A model generated the notes under the pieces. The model was given only the letters and a program-made list of their open reading frames with translations. It did not search any database and had not been told where the DNA came from. This document shows positions 33,805 through 43,394 of a stretch of DNA of 64,000 nt, piece by piece. The first letter of the stretch is position 1. Each line of letters begins with the position of its first letter. Both the position numbers and the translations under genes were made by a program. Source of the stretch: Rhizobium acidisoli (lineage in GTDB: Bacteria > Pseudomonadota > Alphaproteobacteria > Rhizobiales > Rhizobiaceae); the NCBI RefSeq assembly GCF_002531755.2, contig NZ_CP034998.1:186001-250000 (forward strand), given 5' to 3'.

Positions 33805-34188
33805 ATGAGCTTCAACACCGGCACGATCGAAACCGAATATGCCGAGGTCACCGAGCACTGGTCGCCTCGCGTAATCGCTGATCTCAACGGCCAGAGCGTC
33901 AAGCTCGCCAAGGTCCAGGGCCAACTCACCTGGCATTCCCACCGCGACGAGGATGAGCTTTTTCTCATCTGGAAGGGAGCGCTGACAATCGAATATCGCG
34001 ACCGCCCGCGTGTACATCTCAAGGCTGGTGATTTTCACGTCGTGCCGAAGGGTGTCGAGCATAATCCGGTGGCCGAGGAGGAATGCTGGATCGTGCTTTT
34101 CGAGCCGTCGCAGACCAAGCATACCGGCGACGTCGTCACCGAAAAGACGAAGACAGTCGACGCGCAGCGCAGCCATTTGCCGGCCTGA
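33805..34188 (+). CDS. Cupin-domain protein
   Basis: A 127-aa single cupin with metal-site motifs [17 protein letters not shown] and, later, [15 protein letters not shown]. It lies 2 bp after the thiolase stop and 16 bp before the hydratase/dehydrogenase gene, in the middle of the fatty-acid operon. It may bind a metal and act on an intermediate, or be an accessory protein; no function is known. Confidence 0.87.
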   Translation: MSFNTGTIETEYAEVTEHWSPRVIADLNGQSVKLAKVQGQLTWHSHRDEDELFLIWKGALTIEYRDRPRVHLKAGDFHVVPKGVEHNPVAEEECWIVLFEPSQTKHTGDVVTEKTKTVDAQRSHLPA

Positions 34189-34204
34189 TCGGGGAGGAAA
34201 CCTA

Positions 34205-36418
34205 ATGACCTACATAAATTTCACGCTCGAAACCGACGCCGACGGCATCGCTCTCGTCACCTGGGACATGCCCGGCAAATCGATGAACGTCTTCACATCA
34301 GAGGTGATGGCCGAACTCGACGCCATCATCGACGCCACCACCGCTGATGCCGCCGTCAAGGGCGTCGTCTTCACCTCGGGCAAATCCTCCTTCTCCGGCG
34401 GTGCCGATCTGTCGATGATCAAGTCGATGTTCGGTTCCTATCAGGACGAAAAGGAAAAGAGCCCGGAGACGGCGGTGCAGACGCTCTTCGGCCTGGTCGG
34501 GCGCATGTCCGGCCTGTTCCGCAAGCTCGAAACATCGGGCAAGCCCTGGGTTTCCGCCATCAACGGCACCTGCATGGGCGGGGCTTTCGAACTGTCGCTC
34601 GCCTGCCATGGCCGCGTCGCCTCCAATGCCAAGAGTGTCAAGATCGCGCTGCCCGAGGTGAAGGTCGGCATCTTCCCCGGCGCCGGCGGCACCCAGCGCG
34701 TACCGCGGCTGGCCAACGCGCAGGATGCGCTGCAGATGATGACGACCGGTCAGTCGCTGAGCGGCTCCCGCGCCAAGGCGATGAACCTCGTGCATCAGGT
34801 GGTCGAGCCGGATCAGCTGATCCCCGCCGCCAAGCAGATGATCAAGGACGGCCTGAAGCCGGTCGCCCCCTGGGACGAGAAGGGCTTCAAGGTGCCGGGC
34901 GGCGGCATCTGGACGCCGGCCTCGGCCCAGCTCTGGCCGGCCGCACCCGCAATCCTGCGCCGCGAAACATCCGGCAATTATCCGGCAGCGCTCGCCATTC
35001 TGAAATGCGTCTATGAAGGCCTGCAGGTGCCGTTCGACACCGGCCTGAAGATCGAGCAGCGTTATTTCACCGAAGTGCTGCAGACCCGCGAAGCCTTCTC
35101 GATGATCCGCTCGCTGTTCATCTCCATGCAGGAGCTCGGCAAGGGCGCCCGCCGCCCGGCCGGTCTCCCGAAGGCCGAGCTGAAACATGTCGGCGTCGTC
35201 GGCGCCGGTTTCATGGGCGCCTCGATCGCTTACGTCACGGCCGCCGCCGGTCTGGCGGTGACGCTGATCGACCGCGACATGGAGGCGGCTGCCAAGGGCA
35301 AAGCGGTCTGCGAAGGCCTTGTGAAGGATTCTGTCGGTAAGGGAAGGTTTACGCAGGACGAGGCCGCAGCCCTTCTCTCCCGCATCACGCCCTCGGCCGA
35401 CTATGCCGACCTCGCCGCTGCCGGCCTGGTCATCGAGGCGGTGTTCGAGGATCGCGAGGTGAAGAAGGCGGTCATCGAGGCCGTGGAAGCCGTGCTGCCC
35501 GAAGGCGCGATCTTCGCCTCTAATACTTCGACCCTGCCGATATCAGGGCTGGCGAAGAACTCCAAGCGTCCGGCCGATTTCATCGGCATCCACTTCTTCT
35601 CTCCCGTGGAGAAGATGATGCTGACCGAGGTCATCCTCGGCAAGGAGACCGGCGACAAGGCGCTCGCCGTCGCGCTTGATTATGTCGCGGCGATCAAGAA
35701 GACGCCGATCGTGGTCAACGACACTCGCGGCTTCTTCGTCAATCGCTGCGTGCTGCGCTACATGTCGGAAAGCTACGACATGCTGATCGAGGGCGTGCCG
35801 CCCGCGATGATCGAGAATGCCGCCAAGATGGCCGGCATGCCGGTCGGTCCGCTGGCGCTGAACGACGAGGTCGCCATCGACCTCTCGCTGAAGATCCTCA
35901 AGGCCACCGTCGCCGACCTCGGCGAGGAGGCGATCGACCCCAGGCATATGGAGCTTATCTCCCGCATGGTCGAAAAGGAGGGCCGCTTCGGCCGCAAGAA
36001 TTCCAAGGGCTTCTACGATTATCCGCCGAAACCGGCGAAGAAGTCGCTCTGGCCCGAACTGAAGAGCCTCTATCCGCAGAAGAAGGCGGATGACGTCGAC
36101 ATCGCCGTCCTCAAGCAGCGATTCCTCGTCACCATCGCGCTCGAAGCCGCCCGCACCGTCGAGGAAGGCATCGTCACCGATCCGCGCGAGGCCGACGTCG
36201 GCTCGATCCTCGGCTTCGGCTTCGCGCCCTATACCGGCGGGGCGCTCAGCTATATCGACGGAATGGGCGCGAAGGCCTTCGTGGATCTGGCGGAGAAGTT
36301 AGCGGAGGCTTACGGAGATCATTTCAAGCCGACGCCGTTGCTGCGGGAAATGGCTGCCAAGGGTGAGACGTTTTATGGGCGGTTTGATCCTTATGCGGGG
36401 GCGAAGGTGGCGGCGTAA
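34205..36418 (+). CDS. fadJ: Enoyl-CoA hydratase / 3-hydroxyacyl-CoA dehydrogenase fusion
   Basis: A 737-aa multifunctional beta-oxidation enzyme. The N-terminal crotonase domain (about 1-190) shows [15 protein letters not shown] and [14 protein letters not shown]. The NAD domain starts near 328 ([15 protein letters not shown]), and the C-terminal 3-hydroxyacyl-CoA dehydrogenase domains follow ([21 protein letters not shown]). It converts enoyl-CoA to 3-ketoacyl-CoA for the upstream thiolase. The ATG at 34205 is preceded by GGGGAGGAAACCTA; a longer frame overlapping the cupin gene is rejected. It is the last gene of the operon. Confidence 0.93.
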   Translation: MTYINFTLETDADGIALVTWDMPGKSMNVFTSEVMAELDAIIDATTADAAVKGVVFTSGKSSFSGGADLSMIKSMFGSYQDEKEKSPETAVQTLFGLVGRMSGLFRKLETSGKPWVSAINGTCMGGAFELSLACHGRVASNAKSVKIALPEVKVGIFPGAGGTQRVPRLANAQDALQMMTTGQSLSGSRAKAMNLVHQVVEPDQLIPAAKQMIKDGLKPVAPWDEKGFKVPGGGIWTPASAQLWPAAPAILRRETSGNYPAALAILKCVYEGLQVPFDTGLKIEQRYFTEVLQTREAFSMIRSLFISMQELGKGARRPAGLPKAELKHVGVVGAGFMGASIAYVTAAAGLAVTLIDRDMEAAAKGKAVCEGLVKDSVGKGRFTQDEAAALLSRITPSADYADLAAAGLVIEAVFEDREVKKAVIEAVEAVLPEGAIFASNTSTLPISGLAKNSKRPADFIGIHFFSPVEKMMLTEVILGKETGDKALAVALDYVAAIKKTPIVVNDTRGFFVNRCVLRYMSESYDMLIEGVPPAMIENAAKMAGMPVGPLALNDEVAIDLSLKILKATVADLGEEAIDPRHMELISRMVEKEGRFGRKNSKGFYDYPPKPAKKSLWPELKSLYPQKKADDVDIAVLKQRFLVTIALEAARTVEEGIVTDPREADVGSILGFGFAPYTGGALSYIDGMGAKAFVDLAEKLAEAYGDHFKPTPLLREMAAKGETFYGRFDPYAGAKVAA

Positions 36419-36460
36419 GCCGTTTTAGGGCGGGCGACTTTTACCGTCATACCGTAGCCG

Positions 36461-36667
36461 CCCCCCCTCTGCCCTGCCGGGCATCTCCCCCACAGGTGGG
36501 GAGATCGGCAAGTAGCCAAACCTTCCCGCCTCTCTATCGTTTCGCCCAGCCGTGACGCTAGTTGTTTGGGGAAGCCAGGGAGCCCAGCCAATCTCCCCAC
36601 CTGTGGGGGGTCCGAAGGACGGGCGAGACCCGTGGCTCGCCCCGGACCCGGCAGGGCAGAGGGGGGC
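36461..36667. repeat. Rhizobial repeat with long inverted ends (copy 2 of 2), with nested insert
   Basis: Same ends as 19412-19587 (CCCCCCTCTGCCCTGCCGGG on the left, CCGGCAGGGCAGAGGGGGG on the right). Near 36609-36647, where copy 1 reads GGGAGATGCCCGG, this copy has about 36 extra bases from TCCGAAGG to CGGA with an internal hairpin (GGCGAG and CTCGCC, about 36621-36640). This looks like a small element inserted in one arm. Confidence 0.78.
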
Positions 36668-36908
36668 TGCCACGGCACGACGGCAAAGGTCCTTTTCGCC
36701 GCAGATGCACGAATTCGACTTTCCCGTGCGGACGCCTTGTCACGGACACAATTTCCGATTAAACGTTCTCGCATCGATCTTGCTAGATGAACTTTGAAAC
36801 GGCGCTTGCGTCGTTCCTGGCGAACTTCCTCCAAAATCGGTTTTCATCGCCGCTCGTGCTTCGGCTCGCGCGGCAATCTTCTATGAACGATTCGAAAAGG
36901 ATATCGTC
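36668..36908 (+). promoter_or_regulatory. Promoter and long 5' leader of the cold-shock gene
   Basis: The gap between the repeat and the cold-shock gene includes a -35-like TTGTCA (36737-36742) and -10-like TTAAAC (36759-36764) with 16-bp spacing. This leaves a leader of about 140 nt, which fits cold-shock mRNAs that fold for temperature-dependent translation. The leader includes GCTCGTGCTTCGGCTCGCGC. Inference from position and consensus only. Confidence 0.4.
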
Positions 36909-37118
36909 ATGAGCACTGGTACCGTAAAGTGGTTCAACGCAACCAAGGGCTTCGGCTTCATTCAGCCGGATGACGGCGCTGCCGACGTTTTCGTCCACAT
37001 CTCGGCCGTTGAACGCGCCGGCATGCGCGATCTCAAGGATGGCCAGAAGCTGTCTTACGAGCTCGTCCGCGACAACAAGTCCGGCAAGATGTCGGCAGAC
37101 CGCCTCCAGGCGGCTTAA
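36909..37118 (+). CDS. cspA: Cold-shock protein (CspA family)
   Basis: A 69-aa OB-fold protein that binds single-stranded RNA and prevents secondary structure. RNP1 KGFGFI and RNP2 VFVHIS are intact, and the start [14 protein letters not shown] is typical. AAAAGGATATCGTC precedes the ATG. It is a single gene with a long leader and two hairpins downstream. Rhizobia carry several Csp genes, so the symbol is generic. Confidence 0.95.
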   Translation: MSTGTVKWFNATKGFGFIQPDDGAADVFVHISAVERAGMRDLKDGQKLSYELVRDNKSGKMSADRLQAA

Positions 37119-37123
37119 TCTTG

Positions 37124-37143
37124 ACGCGTCCGCTGGGACGCGT
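37124..37143 (+). terminator. Hairpin just after the cold-shock gene
   Basis: ACGCGTCC and GGACGCGT form a perfect 8-bp stem around GCTG, 6 bp after the stop. No T-run follows, so it may stabilise the transcript end instead of stopping transcription. Confidence 0.4.
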
Positions 37144-37213
37144 GAAGCTTTGAATATCATCTCCGGATCGTGACCACGGATGTACTGGCACGGTTCGTTG
37201 AGATGGCAGGGAA

Positions 37214-37237
37214 GGTCGGGTTAGCCCGGCCTTTTTT
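37214..37237 (+). terminator. Rho-independent terminator downstream of the cold-shock gene
   Basis: GGTCGGG and CCCGGCC pair (one G-U) around TTAG and are followed directly by six T residues. Located about 95 bp after the cold-shock stop codon and before the convergent MarR gene. Confidence 0.7.
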
Positions 37238-37279
37238 ATTTGCGGTCAGCCTCGGCCGTATCGTCGCTAGGCCGATCGT

Positions 37280-37723
37280 TCAGCCGCGCGACGCCTCTTC
37301 GGCCTCCAGCATCTCCATCACCCGCGCCATCACCGCCCGTGCGGTATCGAGTTCAGTTGCTGTAAACGCGGCGCCGAGCCCATCGGCCCATCCGGCCTGC
37401 GCCACCTCGATGACGCCGAGCCGCCCCGCCCCGTCCGCCGTCAGCCGCACTAGCTTGGCCCGCTGGTGCTGCGGGTTGTCGGCATAGGCGATCAGCCCTT
37501 CACCCTCCAGCACGTCGGCAAGCCGCTGCACACCCTGGCGGGCGAGGCCGAGGGCGCGGGCAATCTGCGCCACCGACATGTCGCCGCGCCTCGCCGCGGC
37601 CAGCACCTGCCAGCGCGCGCTTGTCTGTCCCGCGGGCTTTGCCAGCTGGTCTCCCGCCGCCGTCAGATGGCCGGCGAGACGAAGGGCGGTGATCGCGAAA
37701 GCGGAAAAGGCATTCCCCTCCAT
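37280..37723 (-). CDS. MarR-family transcriptional regulator
   Basis: A 147-aa winged-helix repressor. The DNA-binding part reads RRGDMSVAQIARALGLARQGVQRLADVLEGEGLI followed by the wing ADNPQHQRAKLVRLT. The ATG at 37723 is chosen over 37780 because GGAGCG lies upstream and because an operator palindrome (37748-37761) would otherwise sit in the coding region. It is divergent from the GFA-family gene, with two palindromes between; self-repression and control of the neighbour are likely. Confidence 0.9.
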   Translation of the reverse strand: MEGNAFSAFAITALRLAGHLTAAGDQLAKPAGQTSARWQVLAAARRGDMSVAQIARALGLARQGVQRLADVLEGEGLIAYADNPQHQRAKLVRLTADGAGRLGVIEVAQAGWADGLGAAFTATELDTARAVMARVMEMLEAEEASRG

Positions 37724-37747
37724 CGTTCGCTCCGGCCGATTTTGTTT

Positions 37748-37761
37748 GACAACATGTTGTC
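37748..37761. promoter_or_regulatory. MarR-type operator 1
   Basis: GACAACATGTTGTC is a perfect 14-bp palindrome, 25 bp upstream of the MarR start. A near copy lies 35 bp away at 37783. Confidence 0.7.
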
Positions 37762-37782
37762 GATTATGTATCTCATCCATAG

Positions 37783-37798
37783 TGACAACATATTGTCA
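37783..37798. promoter_or_regulatory. MarR-type operator 2
   Basis: TGACAACATATTGTCA has 6-bp arms (TGACAA / TTGTCA) and the same ACAACAT-TTGTC core as operator 1. It is 40 bp before the GFA start codon. Two related sites 35 bp apart (about three helical turns) suggest two repressor dimers on one face. Confidence 0.65.
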
Positions 37799-37838
37799 TA
37801 TCGAAGCGTTGAAGTCAACAGCGAGGGAGGCGAGCGCC

Positions 37839-38243
37839 ATGAAGAAGACCTACAAGGGAAGCTGCCATTGCGGCAAAGTGCACTACGAGGTCGATATGGA
37901 TCTCGAAGAAGGCACCGGCCGCTGCAATTGCTCGATCTGCGCCAAGCGGCGTTATTGGGGCGCCAACGTCAAGCCGGAAGATTTCCGGCTGATGTGCGAC
38001 GAGGCTGAGACATCGGACTACCAGTTCAACACGATGAGCGGCCATCACCGCTTCTGCCGCACCTGCGGCGTGCCGGCCTACGGCAACGGTTATGTCGAGG
38101 CGATCGGCGGCGCCTATGTCTCGATCAACATCGCCTGCCTCGACGACATCACCCCTGAGGAACTGGCAGCCTTATCAGTCCGTTATTACGACGGCAGGCA
38201 CGATGCCTGGTGGAACGAGCCTGAAGTGACGAGTTATCTCTGA
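37839..38243 (+). CDS. GFA-family (glutathione-dependent formaldehyde-activating-like) protein
   Basis: A 134-aa zinc-binding protein of the GFA/CENP-V family. Cysteine motifs are complete: GSCHCGKVHYEV, GRCNCSICAKRR and RFCRTCGVPAYG. The Paracoccus enzyme was proposed to speed the adduct of glutathione with formaldehyde; most homologues are of unknown function. It is divergent from, and probably repressed by, the MarR gene. AGGGAGGCGAG precedes the ATG at 37839. Confidence 0.9.
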   Translation: MKKTYKGSCHCGKVHYEVDMDLEEGTGRCNCSICAKRRYWGANVKPEDFRLMCDEAETSDYQFNTMSGHHRFCRTCGVPAYGNGYVEAIGGAYVSINIACLDDITPEELAALSVRYYDGRHDAWWNEPEVTSYL

Positions 38244-38326
38244 AGCAATTCAGCAAATTGCGTGGCGGTTGTCGGATCGTCTTCCTCTCGTTCGTCCTCT
38301 GGCCGTCGTGGAAAAGGAGAACGATC

Positions 38327-38791
38327 GTGAAAGACGAAGCCAATGCCAGGCATGAAGAAGAGGCGATCATCGCCATGCTGATGATGCGGGCCAAGGCGCT
38401 CGGTGAAAAGAACGCCGAAGAGGCGCTTTCCTATGAGGCCGAGGATTCCGTCGAGTTTTCGCTGGCGCCGCCGCTCGTCATCAATGGCAAGGACGAGGCC
38501 GGCGTGCAGGCCTGGTTCGATACCTGGGAAGGCCCGATCGGTGGCGAAGTGCGCGATGCCAGGTTGACGGTCGGCGGCGATGTCGCCTTCTGGAGCGGTC
38601 TGACGCGCATGACCGGCACCAAGACCGATGGCACGGAGGTCGATCTCTGGTTCCGCCAGACCCTCGGCCTCGTCAAGCGGGATGGCCGCTGGCTGGTCGT
38701 CCATCAGCACGCTTCCGTCCCCTTCGCCATGGATGGCAGCGGCCGTGCGCTGCTCGATCTGAAGCCGGAAAGTGCAGGCCCTGCGGAATAA
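38327..38791 (+). CDS. SnoaL/DUF4440-like protein (NTF2 fold)
   Basis: A 154-aa protein of the nuclear-transport-factor-2 fold. Early helices IIAMLMMRAKALGEKNAEEAL are followed by the conserved FDTWEGPIGGEVRDARLTVGGDVAFWSGLTRMTGT and the C-terminal VKRDGRWLVVHQHASVPF. Such proteins bind small hydrophobic ligands or act as isomerases; no substrate is evident. The GTG at 38327 is chosen because AAAAGGAG lies 7 nt upstream; a longer open frame starts at 38258. It may be co-transcribed with the GFA gene, 83 bp upstream. Confidence 0.83.
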   Translation: MKDEANARHEEEAIIAMLMMRAKALGEKNAEEALSYEAEDSVEFSLAPPLVINGKDEAGVQAWFDTWEGPIGGEVRDARLTVGGDVAFWSGLTRMTGTKTDGTEVDLWFRQTLGLVKRDGRWLVVHQHASVPFAMDGSGRALLDLKPESAGPAE

Positions 38792-39053
38792 TTCCGTCGT
38801 CTTCCAAGCATGCCGCGCAGACCGTGCAGCGGTTCTGCGGCAAAGACATGCGTCAAAAACAAAGACTTAAAGCGCGTGCACGGATCTCAAGGATAGTGGC
38901 GCCGCTTTGGAGCATAAGAACTTTCTTTTAATCAAATTTTGCAAGCATGAATATTGGGGGGCCTTCAGTTTCTGCTGGATGACGGTTGTTTAAACGCGCC
39001 GGCGAATTGGACTTGAGGCATGCGCCAGTACAGCAGCGAAGGCGAGCGGGAAC

Positions 39054-41411
39054 ATGCTTTTCAAGTCTACGACAGGTCGCAATCTTTTCTCTGTGGCGGC
39101 CTGCGGCGTCATTGCCGTTATTGTCGCTTCGGGGGCCATTTTCTATCGGTCCTATACTGAAATTCGCAGCGGCAGCATCGAACAGATGCGCCAGATCGCG
39201 ACGGCTGAGGCGCTGAAAGTCGAAAAGAATATCGGCGGCACCGTGCATATCGTGGACGGGCTGAACGCCGTGCTGACGACGATGAAGGAAATGGGCGACA
39301 CCGATCGTGCCAAGGCGGACAAGGTCTTGCACAACATGCTGCAAGCCAATCCCCCGGTCCTTGGGATTTGGACCGGATGGGAGCCCAATGCTTTCGACGG
39401 CAAGGACAAGGATTACGTCGGCAAGGAAGGACACGACACGACGGGGCGCTATGTGCCCTATTGGGTGCGCAGCGGCGGCCAGATCACCCATACGGCTTTG
39501 ACGGATTACACCATCGCCGGAGCGGGCGACTATTATCAATTGCCGTTCACGCAGCGCAAAACCGTGATCATCGAGCCTTATTCTTATGCGATCGATGGAA
39601 AAGACGTTTTGATGACCTCCGTCACCGAGCCGGTTGTGATCGACGGCAAAGCCGTCGGCGTTGCCGGCCTTGACCTTTCGCTTCAGGACACCGCCAAGGC
39701 GCTGTCAGCCAGCCGACCGATGGGAGCGGGTTTTCTTGGCCTGGTCACCAGTGCCGGCAAGATCGTCAGTCACCCGGATGCAAGCCTCATCGGCAAAAGC
39801 CTGTCCGAGACCGGCACGAAAACTGCGGATTGGGACCATCTCATCGCCAATCCCGGTGCTGAGCGTGAAGTGACCAATGAGGACGGCAGCGTCTCCCTGG
39901 CGATTGCCACCGCCGTCAAGCTTGCCGAGGGCTCCAATTGGTATGCGGTCGTTTCGGTCCCGAAGGCGACACTCTTCGCACCGCTCTATGCGGTGGTGCG
40001 GGATGCCATCGTCGCGACGAGCCTGGCGGCGGTGCTGCTGGGCCTTGCCGGATGGTTGATCGCACGCCGGTTCGTCGGCCGGATTTCCGGCGTCATCGCC
40101 GAGACTGCCGCGATCGCCGCGGGCAAACTCGATGTGACCCTCAAGGACGGCGAGGCGAAGGACGAAATCGGCGATCTCTCCCGCTCGCTGAAGGCGCTGT
40201 TGGAGAGCAACCGCGACAGGGCGCGTCTGGAAGCCGAGGCGGAAGAAAACCGCGCGCTGCAGGAACGAGAGCGCGCCGAGCGCGCCCGGATCGATCAGGC
40301 CCAGGAAGCGGACGTCAAATTCGCCGTCGGTGAATTGGCGCTGGGGCTTGCCAAGCTTGCCGAAGGCGACATGACGAGCGCGCTCGAGCATCCTTTCGCG
40401 GCGACGCTTGACGAGACCCGCATCAATTTCAACGAGTCGGTCGTCAAGCTGCGTTCGGCGCTGGTATCGTTCTCGCAAAATGCCGAGGTCATCCAAAGCG
40501 GCACCGAGGAGATCCGTTCTGCGGCCGACGATCTGGCGCGCCGGACGGAACAGCAGGCTGCCTCCGTCGAGCAAACGGCCGCAGCGCTTGAGCAGATTAC
40601 GACATCCGTCAAGGATTCGACGGCGCGTGCCGAAGAAGCCGGGTCGATGGTTGTTCGCACGAAGGAAAATGCCGAACGGTCCGGCCAGATCGTGCAGCGG
40701 GCTGTCGAAGCGATGAACGACATCGAACAGTCCTCCAAGTCGATCTCCAATATCATCGGCGTCATCGATGAGATCGCCTTCCAGACAAATCTGCTTGCGC
40801 TGAACGCCGGCGTCGAGGCCGCGCGCGCCGGTGAAGCGGGCAAGGGCTTCGCGGTCGTCGCTCAGGAGGTCCGGGAGCTGGCGCAGCGCTCGGCCGGCGC
40901 GGCCAAGGAGATCAAGGCGCTGATCAGCGCCTCAGGCGGCCAGGTGCGGCATGGCGTTGCCCTGGTGCGTGAGACCGGCGATGCCTTGGACGGGATTGTT
41001 GAGGAGGTGCAGCAGATCGACCGCAATGTCCACGCGATCGTTCAATCCGCGCGCGAGCAGTCGACCGGCCTTCAGGAAATCAATACCGCCGTCAATCAGA
41101 TGGATCAGGCGACGCAGAAAAATGCGGCGATGGTCGAGGAGTCGAATGCGGCAGCCCACACGCTTGCGACCGAGGTCTCCGCCCTGTCCGGACGGTTGGG
41201 CCAGTTCCGCCTCGATACGGGCACGGGCATGACGTCGGCGCTATCGCGCTCGAACGCACCGCGTCCGCTCACCGCGCCGAAAATCGTCTCGTCGCATGCG
41301 ACGATCCCGGTTCCCTCGCCGGCCCGTGCCTTGAAGAAGACGCTGGCGGCCGCGCTTGGCGGCGGTTCAAAGGCGACCGCTCCGGCCGATCACGGCTGGG
41401 AGGATTTCTGA
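39054..41411 (+). CDS. Methyl-accepting chemotaxis protein with dCache sensor
   Basis: A 785-aa receptor. TM1 (about 11-31) is followed by a large periplasmic double-Cache sensor (about 35-300; contains [43 protein letters not shown] and [16 protein letters not shown]), TM2 (about 313-335), HAMP, then the signalling domain with the tip [19 protein letters not shown]. The dCache motifs suggest amino acids or similar ligands. It ends HGWEDF, a W-x-x-F tether like that of the first MCP. No che genes are near. Confidence 0.95.
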   Translation: MLFKSTTGRNLFSVAACGVIAVIVASGAIFYRSYTEIRSGSIEQMRQIATAEALKVEKNIGGTVHIVDGLNAVLTTMKEMGDTDRAKADKVLHNMLQANPPVLGIWTGWEPNAFDGKDKDYVGKEGHDTTGRYVPYWVRSGGQITHTALTDYTIAGAGDYYQLPFTQRKTVIIEPYSYAIDGKDVLMTSVTEPVVIDGKAVGVAGLDLSLQDTAKALSASRPMGAGFLGLVTSAGKIVSHPDASLIGKSLSETGTKTADWDHLIANPGAEREVTNEDGSVSLAIATAVKLAEGSNWYAVVSVPKATLFAPLYAVVRDAIVATSLAAVLLGLAGWLIARRFVGRISGVIAETAAIAAGKLDVTLKDGEAKDEIGDLSRSLKALLESNRDRARLEAEAEENRALQERERAERARIDQAQEADVKFAVGELALGLAKLAEGDMTSALEHPFAATLDETRINFNESVVKLRSALVSFSQNAEVIQSGTEEIRSAADDLARRTEQQAASVEQTAAALEQITTSVKDSTARAEEAGSMVVRTKENAERSGQIVQRAVEAMNDIEQSSKSISNIIGVIDEIAFQTNLLALNAGVEAARAGEAGKGFAVVAQEVRELAQRSAGAAKEIKALISASGGQVRHGVALVRETGDALDGIVEEVQQIDRNVHAIVQSAREQSTGLQEINTAVNQMDQATQKNAAMVEESNAAAHTLATEVSALSGRLGQFRLDTGTGMTSALSRSNAPRPLTAPKIVSSHATIPVPSPARALKKTLAAALGGGSKATAPADHGWEDF

Positions 41412-41460
41412 CCCGATCCGTTCAACGGAACGGTGACGAATGCCCTCCATGGGTGATTAC

Positions 41461-41481
41461 GGCGGCCGTCCTCAGGCCGCC
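41461..41481. terminator. Hairpin between the MCP and MFS genes
   Basis: GGCGGCC (41461-41467) pairs perfectly with GGCCGCC (41475-41481), loop GTCCTCA. It lies 50 bp after the MCP stop and includes the MFS stop codon. It may act for the two convergent genes, but has no T-run on either side. Confidence 0.35.
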
Positions 41482-42665
41482 GCTTTCCGCCGCCCGGCGC
41501 GAAGCCCCAGCAGTCCGGCACCCATCAACAGCAGAATTACAGTCGCATAGATATCTGTCGTCAGCGCATAACCGGCCGATTTCGCCAGGAACCCGGCAAG
41601 GATCGCCGGCAGGCTGAAGGCGAGATAGCTCTGAACGTAGAAGGCCGACAGCAGCCCGGCCCGTTCATCCGCCTTGGCGAGCGGCATGATGGTGCCGATC
41701 GAGCCAAGGAAATTGGTGCCGAAACCGGCGCCGGTGAAGACCGTGCCGATGAGCAGCAGCGGCACATTGGCGAGATGCACGCCGGCAACGACCGTCAGAA
41801 TACCGAGCGTCTTGGCCGACACGCCGAAACCGAGATTGGCCGAGGCCGACTTGCCGCGCCTGAGATAGACGGTGATCGCTCCGCTCGCCATCAGCGCAGT
41901 CACGACGGCCCCGCCGGTCAGCGGCGCGCTGCTGCCGGTGGTGCTGGCGACCAGCGACGGGACCAGCGAAAGATAGAAGCCGGCGAGCGTCCAGTTGGCG
42001 ATGTTGATCGGCGTCACCAGCGACAGCGGCCGCTTCGCCTGCGCGGGGATGGCGACTCTCGGGATCAGCGAGCCGAGCGCGCCCGGCCGAGTGCCGCCGG
42101 TCTCGTGCGTCAGCCAGATCGCGGCCGCCAGCAGCGTGAAGGCGAGAAGCAGCAGCGCGTAGGTCAGATGCATCGGGAAGGGGCCGTATTGGATCAGGGC
42201 GCTGGTGCCGACTGCCCCCACCGCCATGCCGCAAAGCGGTGCGATCGAATTGACGATCTGCCCCTTTGCCCGGTCGACATCGACGAGCGCGGCGCCGAGC
42301 GAGGCGCCGGCGATCCCGGTCGCAATACCCTGGACGATCCGTGCCGCAATCAGCCAGCCGGGGCCGCTGGCGACAACGAAGAGACCCATGGCGATGATTT
42401 CGAGGACCAGGGCGAAAAAGATCACCGGCTTGCGGCCGAGATGGTCGGAGATCGAACCGGCGGTCAGCAGTGCTGCCAGCAGCGCAAAGGCGTAGACGGC
42501 GAAGACCACCGTGATCAGCACTGGCGAGAGCGAGAAGTTTTCCTGATAGATCCGGTAGAGCGGCGTCGGCGCAGCGGAGGCGCCGAAAAAAGTGGCGAGC
42601 GTCAGCGCATGGAAACCGATCGAGGGGTGCGGCGCATTCTCGGTGGATTTGGCTGCGGCGACCAT
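41472..42665 (-). CDS. MFS-family efflux transporter
   Basis: A 397-aa inner-membrane protein with 12 helices. The first half has the DHA-type motif GSISDHLGRKPVIFF between helices 2 and 3; the C-terminal half has GTVFTGAGFGTNFLGSIGT. Typical for drug or metabolite exporters. It is divergent from a TetR gene, and the dyad at 42682-42702 lies just before its start, so it is likely de-repressed by the TetR ligand. Confidence 0.9.
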   Translation of the reverse strand: MVAAAKSTENAPHPSIGFHALTLATFFGASAAPTPLYRIYQENFSLSPVLITVVFAVYAFALLAALLTAGSISDHLGRKPVIFFALVLEIIAMGLFVVASGPGWLIAARIVQGIATGIAGASLGAALVDVDRAKGQIVNSIAPLCGMAVGAVGTSALIQYGPFPMHLTYALLLLAFTLLAAAIWLTHETGGTRPGALGSLIPRVAIPAQAKRPLSLVTPINIANWTLAGFYLSLVPSLVASTTGSSAPLTGGAVVTALMASGAITVYLRRGKSASANLGFGVSAKTLGILTVVAGVHLANVPLLLIGTVFTGAGFGTNFLGSIGTIMPLAKADERAGLLSAFYVQSYLAFSLPAILAGFLAKSAGYALTTDIYATVILLLMGAGLLGLRAGRRKAAA

Positions 42666-42681
42666 GTATAAACCCTCTTAA

Positions 42682-42702
42682 AGCTAAACCGTTGCGTTAG
42701 CT
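42682..42702. promoter_or_regulatory. Candidate TetR operator between MFS and TetR genes
   Basis: AGCTAA (42682-42687) and TTAGCT (42697-42702) are mirrored with a 9-bp centre. The site lies 17-37 bp upstream of the MFS ATG and suits a TetR dimer blocking the exporter promoter. Confidence 0.5.
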
Positions 42703-42828
42703 CCATGTAGGGTGAATGCATCGTAAAGGCAAATTCTTTGCGTTTATGGTTCTGTCAAAGATTTTGAACCATCAATGTGTAATGCATGTCGCCCGGAAGG
42801 TTCCGGGGATAGAAGGTCGGATGCAGGC

Positions 42829-43386
42829 ATGGCAGTGAAAGAGAATCTCCGGCCGGGCGGCAGAAGCGCCCGGGTTCAGGCATCGGTGCACAAGGCAGCC
42901 CGCGATCTGTTGGCCCAGATGAACCGCGCCGAGGTGACGATCCCGCTGATCGCCGCCAGCGCGGGTGTGACGCCGTCGACCATCTATCGCCGCTGGGGCG
43001 ACCTGCAGGAGCTTCTTGCCGATGTCGCCGTCGAGCGGCTGCGGCCGGATATGCAGCCGGTCGATGCCGGCAGCGGCAAGGCTGATCTTCAAGCCTGGGC
43101 CGAGCAATATGCCGAGGAAATGTCTTCCGGGCCGGGCCGCGAGATGATCCGCGACGTGCTGGCGGCCCAAGCCGGCGCCAATGCCTGCAAATGCTGCGAA
43201 TACACCCGCCAGCAAATCGTCGTCATCGCCGAGAGGGCAAAGGCCCGCGGCGAGGTCTTTCCGGATGTCGACCGCGTTATGGACGAGGTCGTGGCGCCGA
43301 TTATGTACCGCATCCTGTTCGGCGAGGTGCCGGATGCGGCGCGCGTGCGCGATCTGGTTTCGCGCGTCATGACCACGACGGATTGA
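42829..43386 (+). CDS. TetR/AcrR-family transcriptional regulator
   Basis: A 185-aa regulator. The N-terminal HTH reads RVQASVHKAARDLLA and VTIPLIAASAGVTPSTIYRRWGDLQELLADV; the remainder is a helical ligand domain of the TetR_C_11 sort with a Cys-rich turn (NACKCCEYTRQQ). The pair with a divergent MFS pump is the usual drug-efflux arrangement. The ATG at 42829 is chosen; the frame is open to an earlier ATG at 42775. Confidence 0.9.
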   Translation: MAVKENLRPGGRSARVQASVHKAARDLLAQMNRAEVTIPLIAASAGVTPSTIYRRWGDLQELLADVAVERLRPDMQPVDAGSGKADLQAWAEQYAEEMSSGPGREMIRDVLAAQAGANACKCCEYTRQQIVVIAERAKARGEVFPDVDRVMDEVVAPIMYRILFGEVPDAARVRDLVSRVMTTTD

Positions 43387-43394
43387 GCCTGCGT

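Noticed and set aside
36461..36667. Long inverted ends as an insertion sequence
   Set aside because: The element is about 207 bp and has no transposase or remnant. It matches the other intergenic copy at 19412, so it is a repeat element.
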